NCBI GenBank assembly: GCA_947044365.1
Contig: OX345636.1
Location: 59,585,537 to 59,649,536 of the forward strand
Length of the DNA stretch: 64,000 nt
DNA from: Petrosia ficiformis
Taxonomy: Eukaryota; Porifera; Demospongiae; Haplosclerida; Petrosiidae
Direction: 5' to 3'
Position 1 is the stretch's first letter, and each line of letters starts with the position of its first letter. Both the position numbers and the translations under genes were made by a program. Below, in pieces: positions 24,586-42,000 of this stretch. The notes under the pieces are model-generated. The model did no database searches. It saw only the letters and a list, made by a program, of their open reading frames with translations, and was not told the origin of the DNA.

Positions 24586-24777
24586 TCCAGATATCCTGAG
24601 GGAAACTTTGGAGGGAATTAGCTACACCCATGTACTACGCAGTTCAATTAGTGTGTTTCATCCCTATACCCTAGTGCAACAATTGATTTGCACATCAGAA
24701 ATGCTATGGGCCTCCACAAGAGTTTCCTCTGGCTTCACCCTCCTCGGGCATAGTTATTCATCTTTCGGGTCGTTACA
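24582..24777 (-). rRNA. Degenerate 28S rRNA fragment
   Basis: Read on the minus strand it follows a conserved stretch of eukaryotic large-subunit rRNA: CGACCCGAAAGATG, AACTATGCC, GAAGCCAGAGGAAACTCT, GTGGAGG, ATGTGCAAATC, GGGTATAGGG, and TTCCCTCAGGATA.CTGGAG at its end. Many substitutions make it a non-functional copy. It directly abuts the truncated MITE at 24485-24585. No other rDNA is visible. Confidence 0.85.
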
Positions 24778-24974
24778 GGAATGCTATCACTTGAAACTGG
24801 CCACAGCGTTACCACTAGGGTTGGTTTGCGACATGCACACAGTCTCTGCTGGCTAAACGTGTTTGCAGTACTCCTATATCTTAGTCACAGTTAAAGACTG
24901 TCTGTATGACACAAAATCTAATGATGAAATGAGAAAAGGAAATGTCTAAACAATAAAACATTTAGGAGGTGATG

Positions 24975-25370
24975 CACTTATGGAGGGATGAGTAAAGGGG
25001 TAATGAAATTATCCCTCTCCATAGTTTTAATAATTATAGAGGGGTGAGTGAAGGGGGTAATGAAATTATACCTCTCCAGAGTTTTAATAATTATAGAGGG
25101 GTGAGTGAAGGGGTAATGAAATTATACCTCTTCAGAGTTTTAATAATTATAGATGGGTGAGTGAAGGGGTAATGAAATTATCCCTCTTCAGAGTTTAATA
25201 ATTATAGAGAGGTGAGTGAAGGGGTAATGAAATTATCCCTCTCCATAGTTTTAATAATTATAGACGGGTGAGTGAAGGGGTAATGAAATTATCACTCTCC
25301 ATAATTTTAATAATTATTATAGACGGGTGAGTGAAGGGGTAATGAAATTATACCTCTTCAGCGTTTTAAC
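24975..25370. repeat. Minisatellite, ~55-60-bp unit, about 6.5 copies
   Basis: Unit GGGGTGAGTGAAGGGGTAAT, GAAATTAT.CCTCTCCA, AGTTTTAATAATTATAGA. Confidence 0.9.
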
Positions 25371-25574
25371 AAGAATGGGTTAACTAATACTTAACGTACT
25401 ATAATTATAATAGTGCTGTTAAAAACACGCACTGTTGCGACCAGACCCTCCTCTATGTGGTGAAGTACAATAATTATAAACATAATACACCAAAAATGAT
25501 AATAATTATATATTATTTAATATATATCATTGCTCATTTGTATGGGTCAGAGTCATATAATCATGGAGCATGTG

Positions 25575-25930
25575 TACTTGTGTACTTGTATACACTACCA
25601 ATATTACACATGTACACACATGTACATGTACATACATGTATCAATATTACACATGTACATACATGTACATACATGTATGTACATGTGTGCTTGTATACAC
25701 TACCAATATTACACATGTACATACATGTACACACATGTATGTACATTTGTACTTGTATACAGTACCAATATTACACATGTACATACATTGTGTACTTGTA
25801 TACTCTACCAATATTACACATGTACATACACATGTACATGTACATACATGTACGTACATGTGTACTTGTATACACATGTATGTACATTTGTACTTGTATA
25901 CAGTAACAATATTACACATGCACATACATA
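25575..25930. repeat. ACATGTAC-rich tandem array
   Basis: Units combine CTTGTATACACTACCAATAT, TACACATGTACATACATGTA; roughly 55-70 bp each, about six copies. The long open frames on both strands are products of the repeat. Confidence 0.85.
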
Positions 25931-26214
25931 ACAAGGTAAGGGATCTCACTGCCTAAATGTTAACTAAAGTTTATCATGATGTGGATATTGAACCCAGGCA
26001 ACAGTAATTAACTGGTGAACACCTATTCAACAGCACTGCCAACACAGATGATGGAGCTTGTTTGGATGGCAAAGCAAGAGGTTTGTGGAACAACATGCAA
26101 TGTGCATTTTTTTGACATTAGGGTACTTTACCTGAATGCATGAAGCAACCAGTCCTCTTCCCTGTTTACTGTATATAACAAGCATGAACCCGGAAAACAA
26201 GATATACATGTATA

Positions 26215-26445
26215 GAGAAAAAACTATCCCTATGACTGCTTTGTGGTGTCCATCATTCAGTAATCATGGGTAACTTTATGATGCCTGAAACACATTAGCC
26301 TATTATAGTTATTATTTTGACCATCTATTCTGTTTAACTTTTAAAGGACCTTGTAGAACTTTAGGATTATATTTCAGGTAGAATAGCTACATGTAGCTAT
26401 TAGTTCCAATTTCTATGTAAGCTACGTAAGTTATATGGCTGATTC
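26215..26445 (-). repeat. Dispersed repeat family A, copy 3 (truncated)
   Basis: The minus strand matches the 3' half of family A: GCTACATGTAGCTATTC, GTTCTACAAGGTCC, and the ACACCACAAAGCAGTCATAG block. Confidence 0.75.
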
Positions 26446-26677
26446 AGGATGAATAATGTTTGAACATTATAGAGAGGGTATGGTTTCAATTCGCCGACTC
26501 TCATTTTGTCCTGCTAAACCTACTAAACTGTAGGGGGATATGTCATCATTATATTGTACAAAATTATTCAAGGCAGTATCGGATTGAGTGTTGATTTATA
26601 TGATACAAAGTAACTTAGTAGGCAAAATGAGAGAAGATGAAGTGTTCCTAAATCACAGAGAGATATAAGTCCTTTAC

Positions 26678-32225
<5,548 letters not shown>

Positions 32226-32449
32226 TCACACACGTGGAAAACAGAGAGATAAACAGTAAGGGCTAAGCAAGGGCTTGTGTTTTTACCGGAGAGGTGTGGC
32301 TCGGGTAAACTTTTAACCCGTTAACAGCCATAGACGTATTTTTACATCGAATTATGTGCGTTGACAAAATTAATACCCCTTTCGGTTTTTTATGGAGTGC
32401 CGTTGAGGTCAAAATAGCATTTAAATGTCTGCGTAGTGTGGTGAATATA

Positions 32450-32770
32450 TAAGCCAACGTATTTATAAATACTTTGGCGTATATAATAAATACGTCGACT
32501 TATTTGTAAATACATCAACGTACTTATATATACTGCAACGTACTTATAAATACTGCTACTTATTTGAAAATATATCAACGTACTTATATATACTGCAACG
32601 TGCTTATAAATACTGCTACTTATTTGTAAATACATCAACGTACTTATATATACTGCAACGTACTTATAAATACTGCTACTTATTTTAAATACATCAACGT
32701 ACTCATATATACGGAAACTTATTTGTAAATACATTGACGTACTTATATATACTGCAACGTATTTATACGA
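32450..32770. repeat. Left subterminal tandem repeats of the two-gene element
   Basis: About five units of ~60 bp: ACATCAACGTACTTATATAT, ACTGCAACGTACTTATAAAT, ACTGCTACTTATTTGTAAAT. ACGTA boxes recur every 20 bases or so. Confidence 0.9.
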
Positions 32771-32829
32771 TGTACATGATGACGCAATAATTATTAGTGT
32801 GAGTAGCGTGTAATTGTGGAGTGCCACTG

Positions 32830-34212
32830 ATGGACAGAGACACTACCGAGCGTTTGGCTGGAGCTATTGCTTCTGCTGTAAGCAGAGAAATCAATAACCA
32901 TTTCTCTACTCCTACTGGTCGTTCCACTAGTAACACTTTAACACACTCGCCTATTGCATCAACCTATGGGAGGTCATCAATTCCAAGTACGAGTACTAGT
33001 GGACGTAGCCTCAGAGACCATAGTGGAGGAACAAGAGGTGAATGCACAATAACATAATAATTTTATTATAATTAATATTATAATTATTATATCATATTGT
33101 AATTGCAGCTATATATATATATATATATATAATTATAATACATAATTGTAAGTTCGTCAGTGACTCGAAAACATAGCACTTCAGTATGCCTTACTGGATG
33201 ACCTTGATGAACACTGTCAAGCAGTAGTACAACAGGTAGATGTTTACTTAGTGATTTAACTATACTCTACTTTTAAGCCTGGACAATGCATAGATATCAT
33301 ACTAATGTTCATGCATGATGTAGAAACAAAATATTGTACTATCCCTTAATAATTATTTGTAACAATTCCTTTTAGATTCGAGGTGCCAAGTGTAATGAAG
33401 ACCTGATGCAAGTAATGAATGACGATACTGCAACAGATTTGATGTCTAGAGTTGGAACAACTCATGTACTTGGTGTAAGTGTCCACCAAATGTATACATA
33501 ATAGCTATAAGAAAAACTATAACCATGCAATCTAATGAACTATCAGTAGTTTGTATACATGTATTTTTATATAATTATTATACAGATGAAGACAAAGGAC
33601 ATTATAGCACAAGATATAGTGTTACATGAAGCTGTTATTCGTCATTCAAGAGTGATGTCTCACTTTACTGATGGACTGAGGGAAATAGGTTTAATGCATC
33701 TCATGAAAGTTTTGCCTGACCTCTTTGAACCACTATTTGTTTCAACAAATAATATAACATCGGCTTCTTTTAAGCAGCTTTTGAAACTTCCAAAGAAAGA
33801 AGATCTGTCAGACATTCAAAGCAATGCCATTAAGGACTTGTTGTACTTCATTGATTCCGCAAGTGATGATGGTTAGTCATAAACTATAGAGTTTTTACTA
33901 CCTCTGTTTTGAAACACTGTTAACTATTAACAAACATTCGTGTGGGATATATATTGAAACTCAAGTGTTCATGGATACCACTAAATTTTTTATTTTCTTC
34001 TCTTTGTTTCACACAGAACTAAAGATGTCACTGGATCGACAAGTGTTGTTGGCAACACAGTAAACATCGAATTTAGTTCTGAAGGAGACTTTTGTAGCTC
34101 AACTTGTTCCAAGACATTGATGATTCCGGTAGGACATCAGTATGATCTCTTTGCTGATTCTATACGCTCTATTATATATCGAAAGGAATCGAAATCATTT
34201 ACTGTTGTTTAA
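32830..34212 (+). CDS. HECT-like protein encoded by the two-gene transposon
   Basis: Five exons join in phase: 32830-33037, 33177-33235, 33376-33474, 33586-33871, 34061-34212, giving 267 residues from ATG to TAA. The N-terminal 70 residues are Ser/Thr-rich. Then come ALQYALLDDLDEHCQ and a HECT-like region: HFTDGLREIGLMHLMKV, FEPLFV, a gap at LYFIDSASDD, and the C-lobe motif SSTCSKTLMIP with the cysteine at the position of the HECT catalytic Cys. The usual N-lobe is much reduced. Similar HECT-like proteins are common in fish and coral repeats, as I remember. HECT ligases pass ubiquitin through that cysteine; activity here is uncertain. The intron 33872-34060 uses an AG inside a stretch that also reads open. 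Confidence 0.7.
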
Positions 34213-34326
34213 TTTAATTGTTGCAATGGAGTTTATTACTATTGTTTTCTCATATATATATATATATATACTCTAACACATATAATTATATACTTAATTA
34301 TATGTGTGGTCACTTTGTTTTCTTTA

Positions 34327-35916
34327 TTAATCATGAGTACAGCCTATATACACTTCATTATGTGTGATTTTGTGGTGCTGGTATTTTGCATGAATAACTG
34401 ATAAAAAATATGAACTATAATTATAATTATTGGCATGAGTATACAAGGTGAGAGTTAGTTCTGTTTCTATAACATGCTTTGATTTTATTATGTATGTATA
34501 CTGGAAGAGGTACAGAAGATGAATAATACTATTCCAATGTATATCCTTCCTCTTCAAGAAGTTGACATGCCTGACCTGACCTAGCATGTCAGAATATATG
34601 TCAACCAAATTTTTATCTTGTGGTGATGCATTGTATGCATCTATCAGTTCCTGCAAATGTTCATTTGATAAAGGAAGTGATGTCTCTGGTATATCCACTG
34701 TATTTACTTCACCTCTATTTGTGTTATCATTTTCTGAAGTTAAGTCTCTGCCATAGAATTGTGAACCTATAACATGTTCACTATCAGAATTATAAAGAGA
34801 ACTATCTTCTACAAATATCTGCATGGGTGAACGATTCCTTTCACTTCTGAGTGGATGGTTATTCCAAGAGGAAACAAATGTTTTGAGAGCTTCATTTATT
34901 GCAGGTAGGAATACCAAATGCAAACAGTACAAATCGACAGGATTTGTATTGTCCAAACATCCTTCATTTTCCATTCTTTGGAATACATTTGAGAATACAG
35001 ATGCCACCTGTTCACCAATATCCCTCCACAGCCTCTCAATTCTGGTATCATGTACACTTGATCCAGCAATGTAAGAACCTCTATTATCACCTCTGTTTTC
35101 TGTCATATACTGCCAGACAAGTGTATTTTCTCCCCCCTTGTCTGTTCTTACACGAGAAGGTAATCCATACTCCAAAACAGCTGAATGGAACAGGTTCATA
35201 ACAGTTTCAGCTGTATTGTTAACATTGCATTTTAAATATACAATCAGGCGTGAATGGCCATCAATACATCCATGTGTAACGAAGTTCCATCGAATCAACT
35301 TATGATGGCCATCCAAGTGCCATAATGCATTTGGACCTGGCACTTGATACACTCGTCGACACAGTCTTGAAGGCATTGCTACAGGCTGTCGTAGAGTATG
35401 AATTGCATTTCGCAATCTGAAAATGCATAATTATGCAAATTTATATTAAACATTTTTGAAATGTCATTGTATAATTACAAATGTACCTTTGTCTTTGAAC
35501 ATGTATTCTTTGTGACCGTAAAAGCCCAATGATTGTTCTCTCTCCTGCATTTGGTAAACCACTAATGCAGTCCTCAATTCTGGAGCAGAAAGCTTCTTCA
35601 GAAATTTGAGAGTAAGTTCTTTTCACATTCCATTCACTAAGTCTTCTTTTCAAAGTGGAATATGATACTCCAACTATGATAGCAATCCTGAAATTATTCA
35701 GAAACACTAAATATACATGCTGATATAATTATATAGAGCAATTAACTTACCTTTTAAATGGTGTTCCTATAGTTACAAGCTGCTCAACTTGTGAACGGTT
35801 GATCTCAATTTGCTTTCCTATATAACAATATTAATTATATGGTTTATTACAGGCAAGTTAACAACTCTAATCCTTACTCCCAGCTCTAGAGGCAGAGGCA
35901 TTGATGCTGTATTCAT
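34327..35916 (-). CDS. DDE integrase/transposase of the two-gene transposon
   Basis: Four exons in phase: 35916-35878, 35812-35751, 35687-35487, 35416-34327, about 463 residues. The N-terminal part has a helix-turn-helix-like segment ([19 protein letters not shown]). The rve-type catalytic core starts at [16 protein letters not shown] (in LWHLDG), D (in VRTDKGGEN) and E (in RIERLWRDI) are spaced 56 and 34 residues apart, fitting an active D,D35E-like site. It would cut and join the element ends. A GGTCAGGTCAGG duplication near 34575 may have shifted the C-terminus: without one 5-bp copy the frame ends in [10 protein letters not shown] and a stop, as against the long AT-rich tail now read. Confidence 0.88.
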
Positions 35917-35974
35917 TTCTGTTAATGTACTTGTGTCAGCACAAAAATTTATATATAATTATAACATTATTGTA

Positions 35975-36300
35975 ATTAAGTACGTTGATTTATTTACAAA
36001 TAAGTAGCAGTATCTATAAGTATGTTGCAGTATATATAAGTACGTTGATGTATTTACAAATAAGTAGCAGTATTTATAAGTACGTTGCAGTATATATAAG
36101 TACATTGATGTATTTACAAATAAGTAGCAGTATTTATAAGTACGTTGCAGTATATATAAGTACGTTGATGTATTTACAAATAAGTAGCAGTATTTATAAG
36201 TATGTCGATGTATTTACAAATAAGTCGACGTATTTATTATAAGTCGACGTATTTATTATATACGTCAACGTATTTATAAATACGTTGATTTATATATTCA
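35975..36300. repeat. Right subterminal tandem repeats of the two-gene element
   Basis: Inverted counterpart of 32450-32770: TACAAATAAGTAGCAGTAT, TTATAAGTACGTTGCAGTAT, ATATAAGTACGTTGATGTAT. Confidence 0.9.
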
Positions 36301-36424
36301 CCACATAACGCAGACATTTTAAATACTATTTTGACCCTAATGGCACTCCATAGTTTTTTAATGTTGTAATTTTACAACATCCTGTCAGAGAGGAAGTGTA
36401 TCCAACTTAATAGAATACTGAATT

Positions 36425-36615
36425 CAAACTGCAATTCACGGGATCTTGGATGTACCACACCCCAAATTACTGTAGATTACGAGAGTATGCCAATGTGGTG
36501 GCGGCATGTCGGCATTCTATTGTCAAAACGCCCACGCTTTGTTGGATGTGGTCGGGCGGTGCTTTGATTCAAGTGTCCGCCCTTTGATGTTACTTTGAAG
36601 TTAGCTTAGCGTACT
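36425..36615 (+). repeat. Dispersed repeat family B, copy 2
   Basis: Longer copy of 5830-5975, including TGTGGTGGCGGCATGTCGGC and GGTCGGGCGGTGCTTTGA, which the other copy lacks. Confidence 0.7.
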
Positions 36616-36973
36616 TAAAAAATAAAAATAAAAATAATAAAAAAGTAAAAGGAGATCAGAATGGGATGTTGATGTATGTGTGATGTATAGACTTGCTTTC
36701 TAGCTGGTTCTAGTGAGAGAGAAAGGGATGTTGGCAGAATAAGTGAAAAATACCGTTCGCTTACAGACTTGAGTGGATGCTGTGCTTGCAGTAATTGGTA
36801 ACCAAGGTTGAAGTGAGTGTTAGATTGCTCCAGGAGGTCCAGAAAGCTGCAAAGAAGCTGCATTTGTGATGCTGAGCTACACCTCACACATCATATGCTT
36901 GATCAAGGTGGGTGTGGTTATAATAATTTCGAATATGTCTCTGTTGCAAAACTGAAAGAGATAAAGACTCGAT

Positions 36974-37179
36974 TATTGGTCGGGCGTAGCCCAACCTTCG
37001 CGGAAAAAAAAACACGGAGGGTCGTGTGTTATTTCCTGTCATGTGATTATTAACGTAATTATAATAAAAGATATGACGTTGGCTGCGTTCTGCAATCTGA
37101 TTGGGCTGCAATATTTTTGAAAATTCTTGACACCAGACCCTCCGTTTTATCCACGAGAGTTGGGCTACGACCGACAAGT
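36974..37179. mobile_element. MITE with ~50-bp TIRs
   Basis: TTGGTCGGGCGTAGCCCAAC and ACGGAGGGTCGTG are repeated inverted as CCAGACCCTCCGTTTTAT and GTTGGGCTACGACCGACAAG. ACTCGAT lies at both edges (36967-36973, 37180-37186), a likely 7-8-bp duplication. Non-coding. Confidence 0.8.
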
Positions 37180-37199
37180 ACTCGATGTAGTCTAGTCTC

Positions 37200-37262
37200 G
37201 CAAGTCAGACCCAACCCTAAAGCGTTATTTACGCGCCATGCACCCCGTGGAAAGCAATCCAA
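37200..37262 (-). repeat. Fragment related to the start of repeat family A
   Basis: The minus strand reads GGATTGCTTTCCACGGGGTG, as at 50463-50480. Confidence 0.45.
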
Positions 37263-37264
37263 AA

Positions 37265-37720
37265 CTTAACAGCTTTCAATTTAGTACAGACCCAGACTGG
37301 ATACAAACCCAATTCACCCAGAACTGCTGAGTTAGAGGTGTTAAGAGGAACTTCTAGTATATACTTGGCAAAAGGATTCTTTCAATTGATGCTGATTCAC
37401 CATAGCCCCATAGTTCACTAGCATACGTCAATACAGGCATCACTATTACATTAAATATATGGCATAATATTTGAGGGAAGAGAAACGAATACTTCCTGAA
37501 CTTTCTAAACATGTTCGCCATGGCTTTCAGGCCACCTTAGCAACATTTTCAACACCAAATTTAGTTTACAAACTTTAAAACCAAGATACTTAAATTGGTC
37601 CACTACCTCCAAAATCTTGCCTTTGTAAGTCAGCTTACAATCTGTAACAAATCTGTAGTTCTTCTCAGATTAAACTTCCAAATGTGTATTGACAGTATCT
37701 CTATAAAGGCAAAAGTATGA
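37265..37720 (-). pseudogene. Non-LTR retrotransposon (LINE) RT C-terminal relic
   Basis: Minus-strand fragments read DCKLTYKGKILEVVDQFKYLGF, the typical thumb-region motif (fKYLG) of LINE reverse transcriptases. Further on come MFRKFRKYSFLFPQIL and VMPVLTYASELWGYG, which fit the region after the palm. Frameshifts and stops separate these pieces, so it is dead. No YxDD core is present in the window, so this is a 5'-truncated copy, the usual form for LINE insertions. Confidence 0.75.
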
Positions 37721-38028
37721 CAATACTTTAGTTTGTCTATTTCACTTACACATGAAAAGGAATGGCAGGCCGATTAAAGTGTCCTTCAAAATCATTTCCT
37801 GCCAATATAGTATACGAATATAACATTCACATAATTATTTGGCATCTCATTTATTCCAGCATTCCATAAAATGACGCCTTAACTGGGACCAAAAGGCTTT
37901 GTTTTGCTATTTTCAGATTTACTATATCAATTAAAACATATCAATATAGACATCTCAATTATTTGTAATGGATTCTCTTGACGAGGCTTTTTGTTTTAAC
38001 AGTTAAACTTAGCTGTTTCATTAATTAA

Positions 38029-38638
38029 GGTTGTAGTCTTTTCCGTGGGCGGATGCTACTCCAATCAGTTTCTAGTCTTGCCAGCTTCTTGCTGCATACA
38101 ATCTGGTTCAATTCTGTATCTTTTGGAAGCCACACCCATAGTTATAGTTATTGGGCCTAAATGTTTTGACTGATAGTTTATTTTCAGAAACAAAGCTAAA
38201 CACACCCTTCTGGTGGTGGAGGGGGCGGTAGGCGGGAAACCCTGGCAGGGTAATTGTAGTTGCTCTTTGAGAAAGATCGGAGTTTGATAGTGTCTAGAAA
38301 GGTAAATTTTATGGTTTCAGTGAAAAGCTACAGAATTCAGCTTTTATCAGCCTCTTGTAACTATAAAAGGAAAATGAATTTGCAGAAAACGGCTCTATTT
38401 GTTTTCTCAAAATGCATTGTACTCGATGTACGCCATGATTGGTGGGCGTGGCTTTCTTGGTTTTGTACTTATTACGATGGCAAAAATGGACATTTTTCCA
38501 ACACTCCCACTCTTGTAGAGAAGTATAAAGATCATGAGAAGATATGAAGGTTGCTATTACACCAGGTTAGAGTCATATTATATAATATTCTATTTTGAAA
38601 CTGATTGGAGTCGCATCCGCCCACTCCCTAGTACCACT
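38029..38638 (+). mobile_element. Non-autonomous TTAA-flanked transposon (family T), copy 2
   Basis: Full-length reverse complement of 6423-7034. TTAA precedes it at 38025-38028; the right flank is decayed (AAG after CCACT). Shared blocks include TTTCAGTGAAAAGCTACAGA, AGCCTCTTGTAACTATAAAA and AACCCTGGCAGGGT. Confidence 0.85.
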
Positions 38639-38905
38639 AAGAAAGTTAGCATATTTAAAACCACACATCTTCACTAATCTCTGTATGTCGCAAGCTTGAA
38701 ATTGTTTAATGATTATACTATGGTGTACATGAAAAGTGTTATAAGTTACCTCAATTTCACATCACTTTGTTTCTTTAGTATCTTCTGTATTTCACCCTTC
38801 GCATGAAATTCGGACATTCGAGAGCCACACCTCATTTCGAGCATACCCACTCAGCTCGAAAATCTTGGGAGCGAGCACACGTGACATTATTATGAATAAT
38901 AAGAG

Positions 38906-38950
38906 TGGATACGCCCTGTTTTTCAAAACAGTTAAGTTAGAGGGCGTATC
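38906..38950. promoter_or_regulatory. Inverted repeat upstream of the ankyrin-type gene
   Basis: GGATACGCCCT (38906) pairs with AGGGCGTATCC (38940), loop 23 bases, about 65 bp before the proposed ATG at 39016. It could be a palindromic binding site or a small foldback; the function is inferred only from position. Confidence 0.4.
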
Positions 38951-39015
38951 CAACATTCCTTTTGTGCTGTGATGTAAACGCTTCAGTATAACATTAAGAT
39001 ACGCCATTGAGGGAC

Positions 39016-42000
39016 ATGTCTGGAGAAGGAAAGTATCAGTTGGTGAGTAGAAGTGTGTTAGATGGTCAGAATGTTGAATTCAGTACAGCATTTTCCTGTA
39101 CAGTAGGAAGAGAAAGGAGCTCCTCTTCTTTTAGTTTGAATATGTAAATTTGACCAATTACTTTTAAGGTATTGCATAAACTCGGTGTTTTGGGAATTAG
39201 GGATGAGGTTAAGTTTTGTAATTATAATACACAAATAAAGTATACACTTCATGTCAGACCTTTTGTAGAAGGCACATGTAAAGTGTATCGTAAGGCCAAT
39301 TACTTGTTTAGCCACCTCCTAATTAACTTGCATGTAAATCAAGAATTCAAACATTGATTTCTTTCATCATTACTAACTACATGTACACTGTACCAGACTA
39401 TCAAGTAATAAAGAACAATTAGTGATAACCTTTTATATTTAAGTGTGTAACACCCAGTTGACTTTGTGGGAAATTGATCTCATTTGGGTTGATGATTTCA
39501 TGGCATGCTCTAGATCTCATGAGAGTAGACCATTTTAATGTCACTTGCTTTTACCTGGTATCATAGGGTATGTTATTTTAACCTCCCATGTTCACCTCTC
39601 AGTAAAACTCTTGTATTGTTTACTCGTCTCAATTTTAAATATACAACTGTAAAATTAGAAAATACTGATTAAAAATAGTTGCTCCTACATCTCTGTGTGT
39701 ATGGCTTACTGTACCATTCTTTAGATTTAGCCCTTATCATGTAGATGCTAAACCCTATAGGATTGAGGATGTTACCCATAGGATTGAGAACATTACTCCA
39801 GTATATAGAGCTATAGGGGATAAATAACCAGTTTTAGCCTAAGTATTGGTTTGCTAGTTATCTTTCAGTATTCATTTAGGGTTGGAAAATTTAAATTTTT
39901 GTTCTATTTCAATCAATATGTTGTAAATTATAAACAACATATAATTATATACATAATAAAAATAATAATAATTATTATTATAAAATGATAATGTTTGTGT
40001 GTACGCAGTACTGATACACTAACCGTAGGTCTATTTCGCATGCTTCGTCACTAACAATCACACATTCTTCTTCCTCATCTTCTTTTTAAAATTTCTTCTT
40101 CACTGGACTAATTTGATTGGTAAGATCGATGTAGACAGCCATCACATACCATGAGCAGTTCTATTAATAACTATTAATAATTAATAATAATGATAATAAT
40201 AAAAATTGTATATAGTTCCATTCCGTTCCTGGTTCCGTTCTGTTCCTGATTTTATAAGTACCCAGTCAAATTCTCTTTGTGAAACTGACAGAGTGATATT
40301 CAATCCTAGTGGACACCATCCTCCATTCTAGCATTACTCATTTCATCCTGATTATGTACAAATATATGAAAGATTGTATTTGTTATACATGTACTTTCAA
40401 TGTAGTTACTTCAATTCAGTGGGTCAGTAACTCGATCAATCTGATTAGTTAATAAATGTGATTTGTGATTGTAGAACCTTACTCAATAATTTATTATATA
40501 AATGTATTATGGAGCGCAGAACAAAGTATACATTGTAGCTCCCATATAATCTGATTACATGTTTAATTAAAATTATTATCTATTATAGGATATAATCATT
40601 ATTGTTAATACACTGGATGCATCAATTGTAGGTGTGGTTTATGTATTAGTTAGCTTTGCTTAAATGTATTGCCTCCTGCAGGCCTGCTGTCTGTATACAT
40701 GTATGTACAGTTTGTATCTTTTATGTACATGTATGTCATAGAATTTGTTTATCATGTTTAATGAGGTTTAGTTAAGTTTTGATTATTGTTATTACTTCTT
40801 TCATAATAATAAAACAACTATCATGTCAATGTTTAACTAAACCTTGTTAAAATTTACATGTATGTATGTATATACATATGTATAATATGTACATGTATAT
40901 ATGTACATGTGTTTAAGTACATGTACAATATTTATGTGATTATTATTTTGTTAATGCAATTACACATAATAAAATAGTAAAGACATTATTGATACACCAG
41001 GAGCACATGAACAGCTCCTGGTTACACTTATTGCAATGGCCAATTCTACAATAATTTATAGTCACTAATGCATGGTTTTTTTTTAGGTAAAATGTTCATG
41101 TGGGGCAAACCAATGTTTCAAGAAATAGAGGGGGTGTAGGTTAGAGCTAAAATACATAAAAATAATATTAGTGTACATGTACTTTGCCTCTTCAGCATAT
41201 AGTAGCTGCCTTATTTCACATTCAACTTGTCATGTCAAGGTTGCATGTACAGTATGTAACATTTTTCAAGTGAAAATTGGCTAAAGCTCAGGGGGGGAGG
41301 GGGTCAAAACCATTTTCCGGCTGGATGAAATGCCCCCTTCAACCCTCCTAACAAAAACCCTTACTAATGTTAGATGTTAATAAATTATATTATTATAAAC
41401 AGAAGATTAGATGATCTGTTTATGCTATCATTACAATATCTATGATAATTGTGTCTTCATTTCATTACCCCGGCCTAGTAGTACAATGTATATTTAAAAG
41501 TGGTTAATCTGTCTGTCTATCTTTTATGCAAACTTTTTCAGAAAACCACTTTAGTAATAGTTTAAACATGTTCTAAAAACTCAAGATTAGTTATATAAGG
41601 TACTATAATGTAGCTAATAGTTTTCTTATTAATATAATATACATACATGTACATATAGTCCACCATTTTGTGGTCAGTCACATCATTCATAATACTTACA
41701 TGTATAATTATAGTGGATACATGTTCTCATAACTGTAGTTGTTATGTACATGTAATAACTGCACTTTATAAAGTAATGCACTATAAATAGTTATTTTAAC
41801 CTACATGTACATGTACAGTTGGGTACTGCAGTTTTAATGTAATTCTATTTTCCTCAATGCTAATTTGTTTTCCTGCTAGGTAATATTTACATGTACTAGT
41901 TTCATTTGATCTTGATCTATATTGACTAGTATATAAAGTACATGTCATAATAAATCATATAGTAACAGACATACAATGTAGCTATATAGCATAATATTAT

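Larger units (their letters stand above)
32391..36352. mobile_element. Two-gene DNA transposon (integrase + HECT-like), 3.96 kb
   Basis: The ends TATGGAGTGCCGTTGAGG and CCCTAATGGCACTCCATA are inverted. Similarity continues through GGTCAAAATAG and GTGGTGAATATATAA into tandem-repeat arms, giving inverted ends of roughly 370 bp. GTTTTT borders both sides (32385-32390, 36353-36358) as a possible 6-bp duplication. Inside are two convergent spliced genes with intact frames: a HECT-like protein (+) and a D,D,E integrase (-), whose ends are 114 bp apart. This may belong to the integrase-type superfamily I remember as IS3EU; that name is uncertain. Confidence 0.85.

Noticed and set aside
25457..25956. 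Several 130-150-codon frames rich in YTCTYM
   Set aside because: They arise from the ACATGTAC array and occur in all frames.
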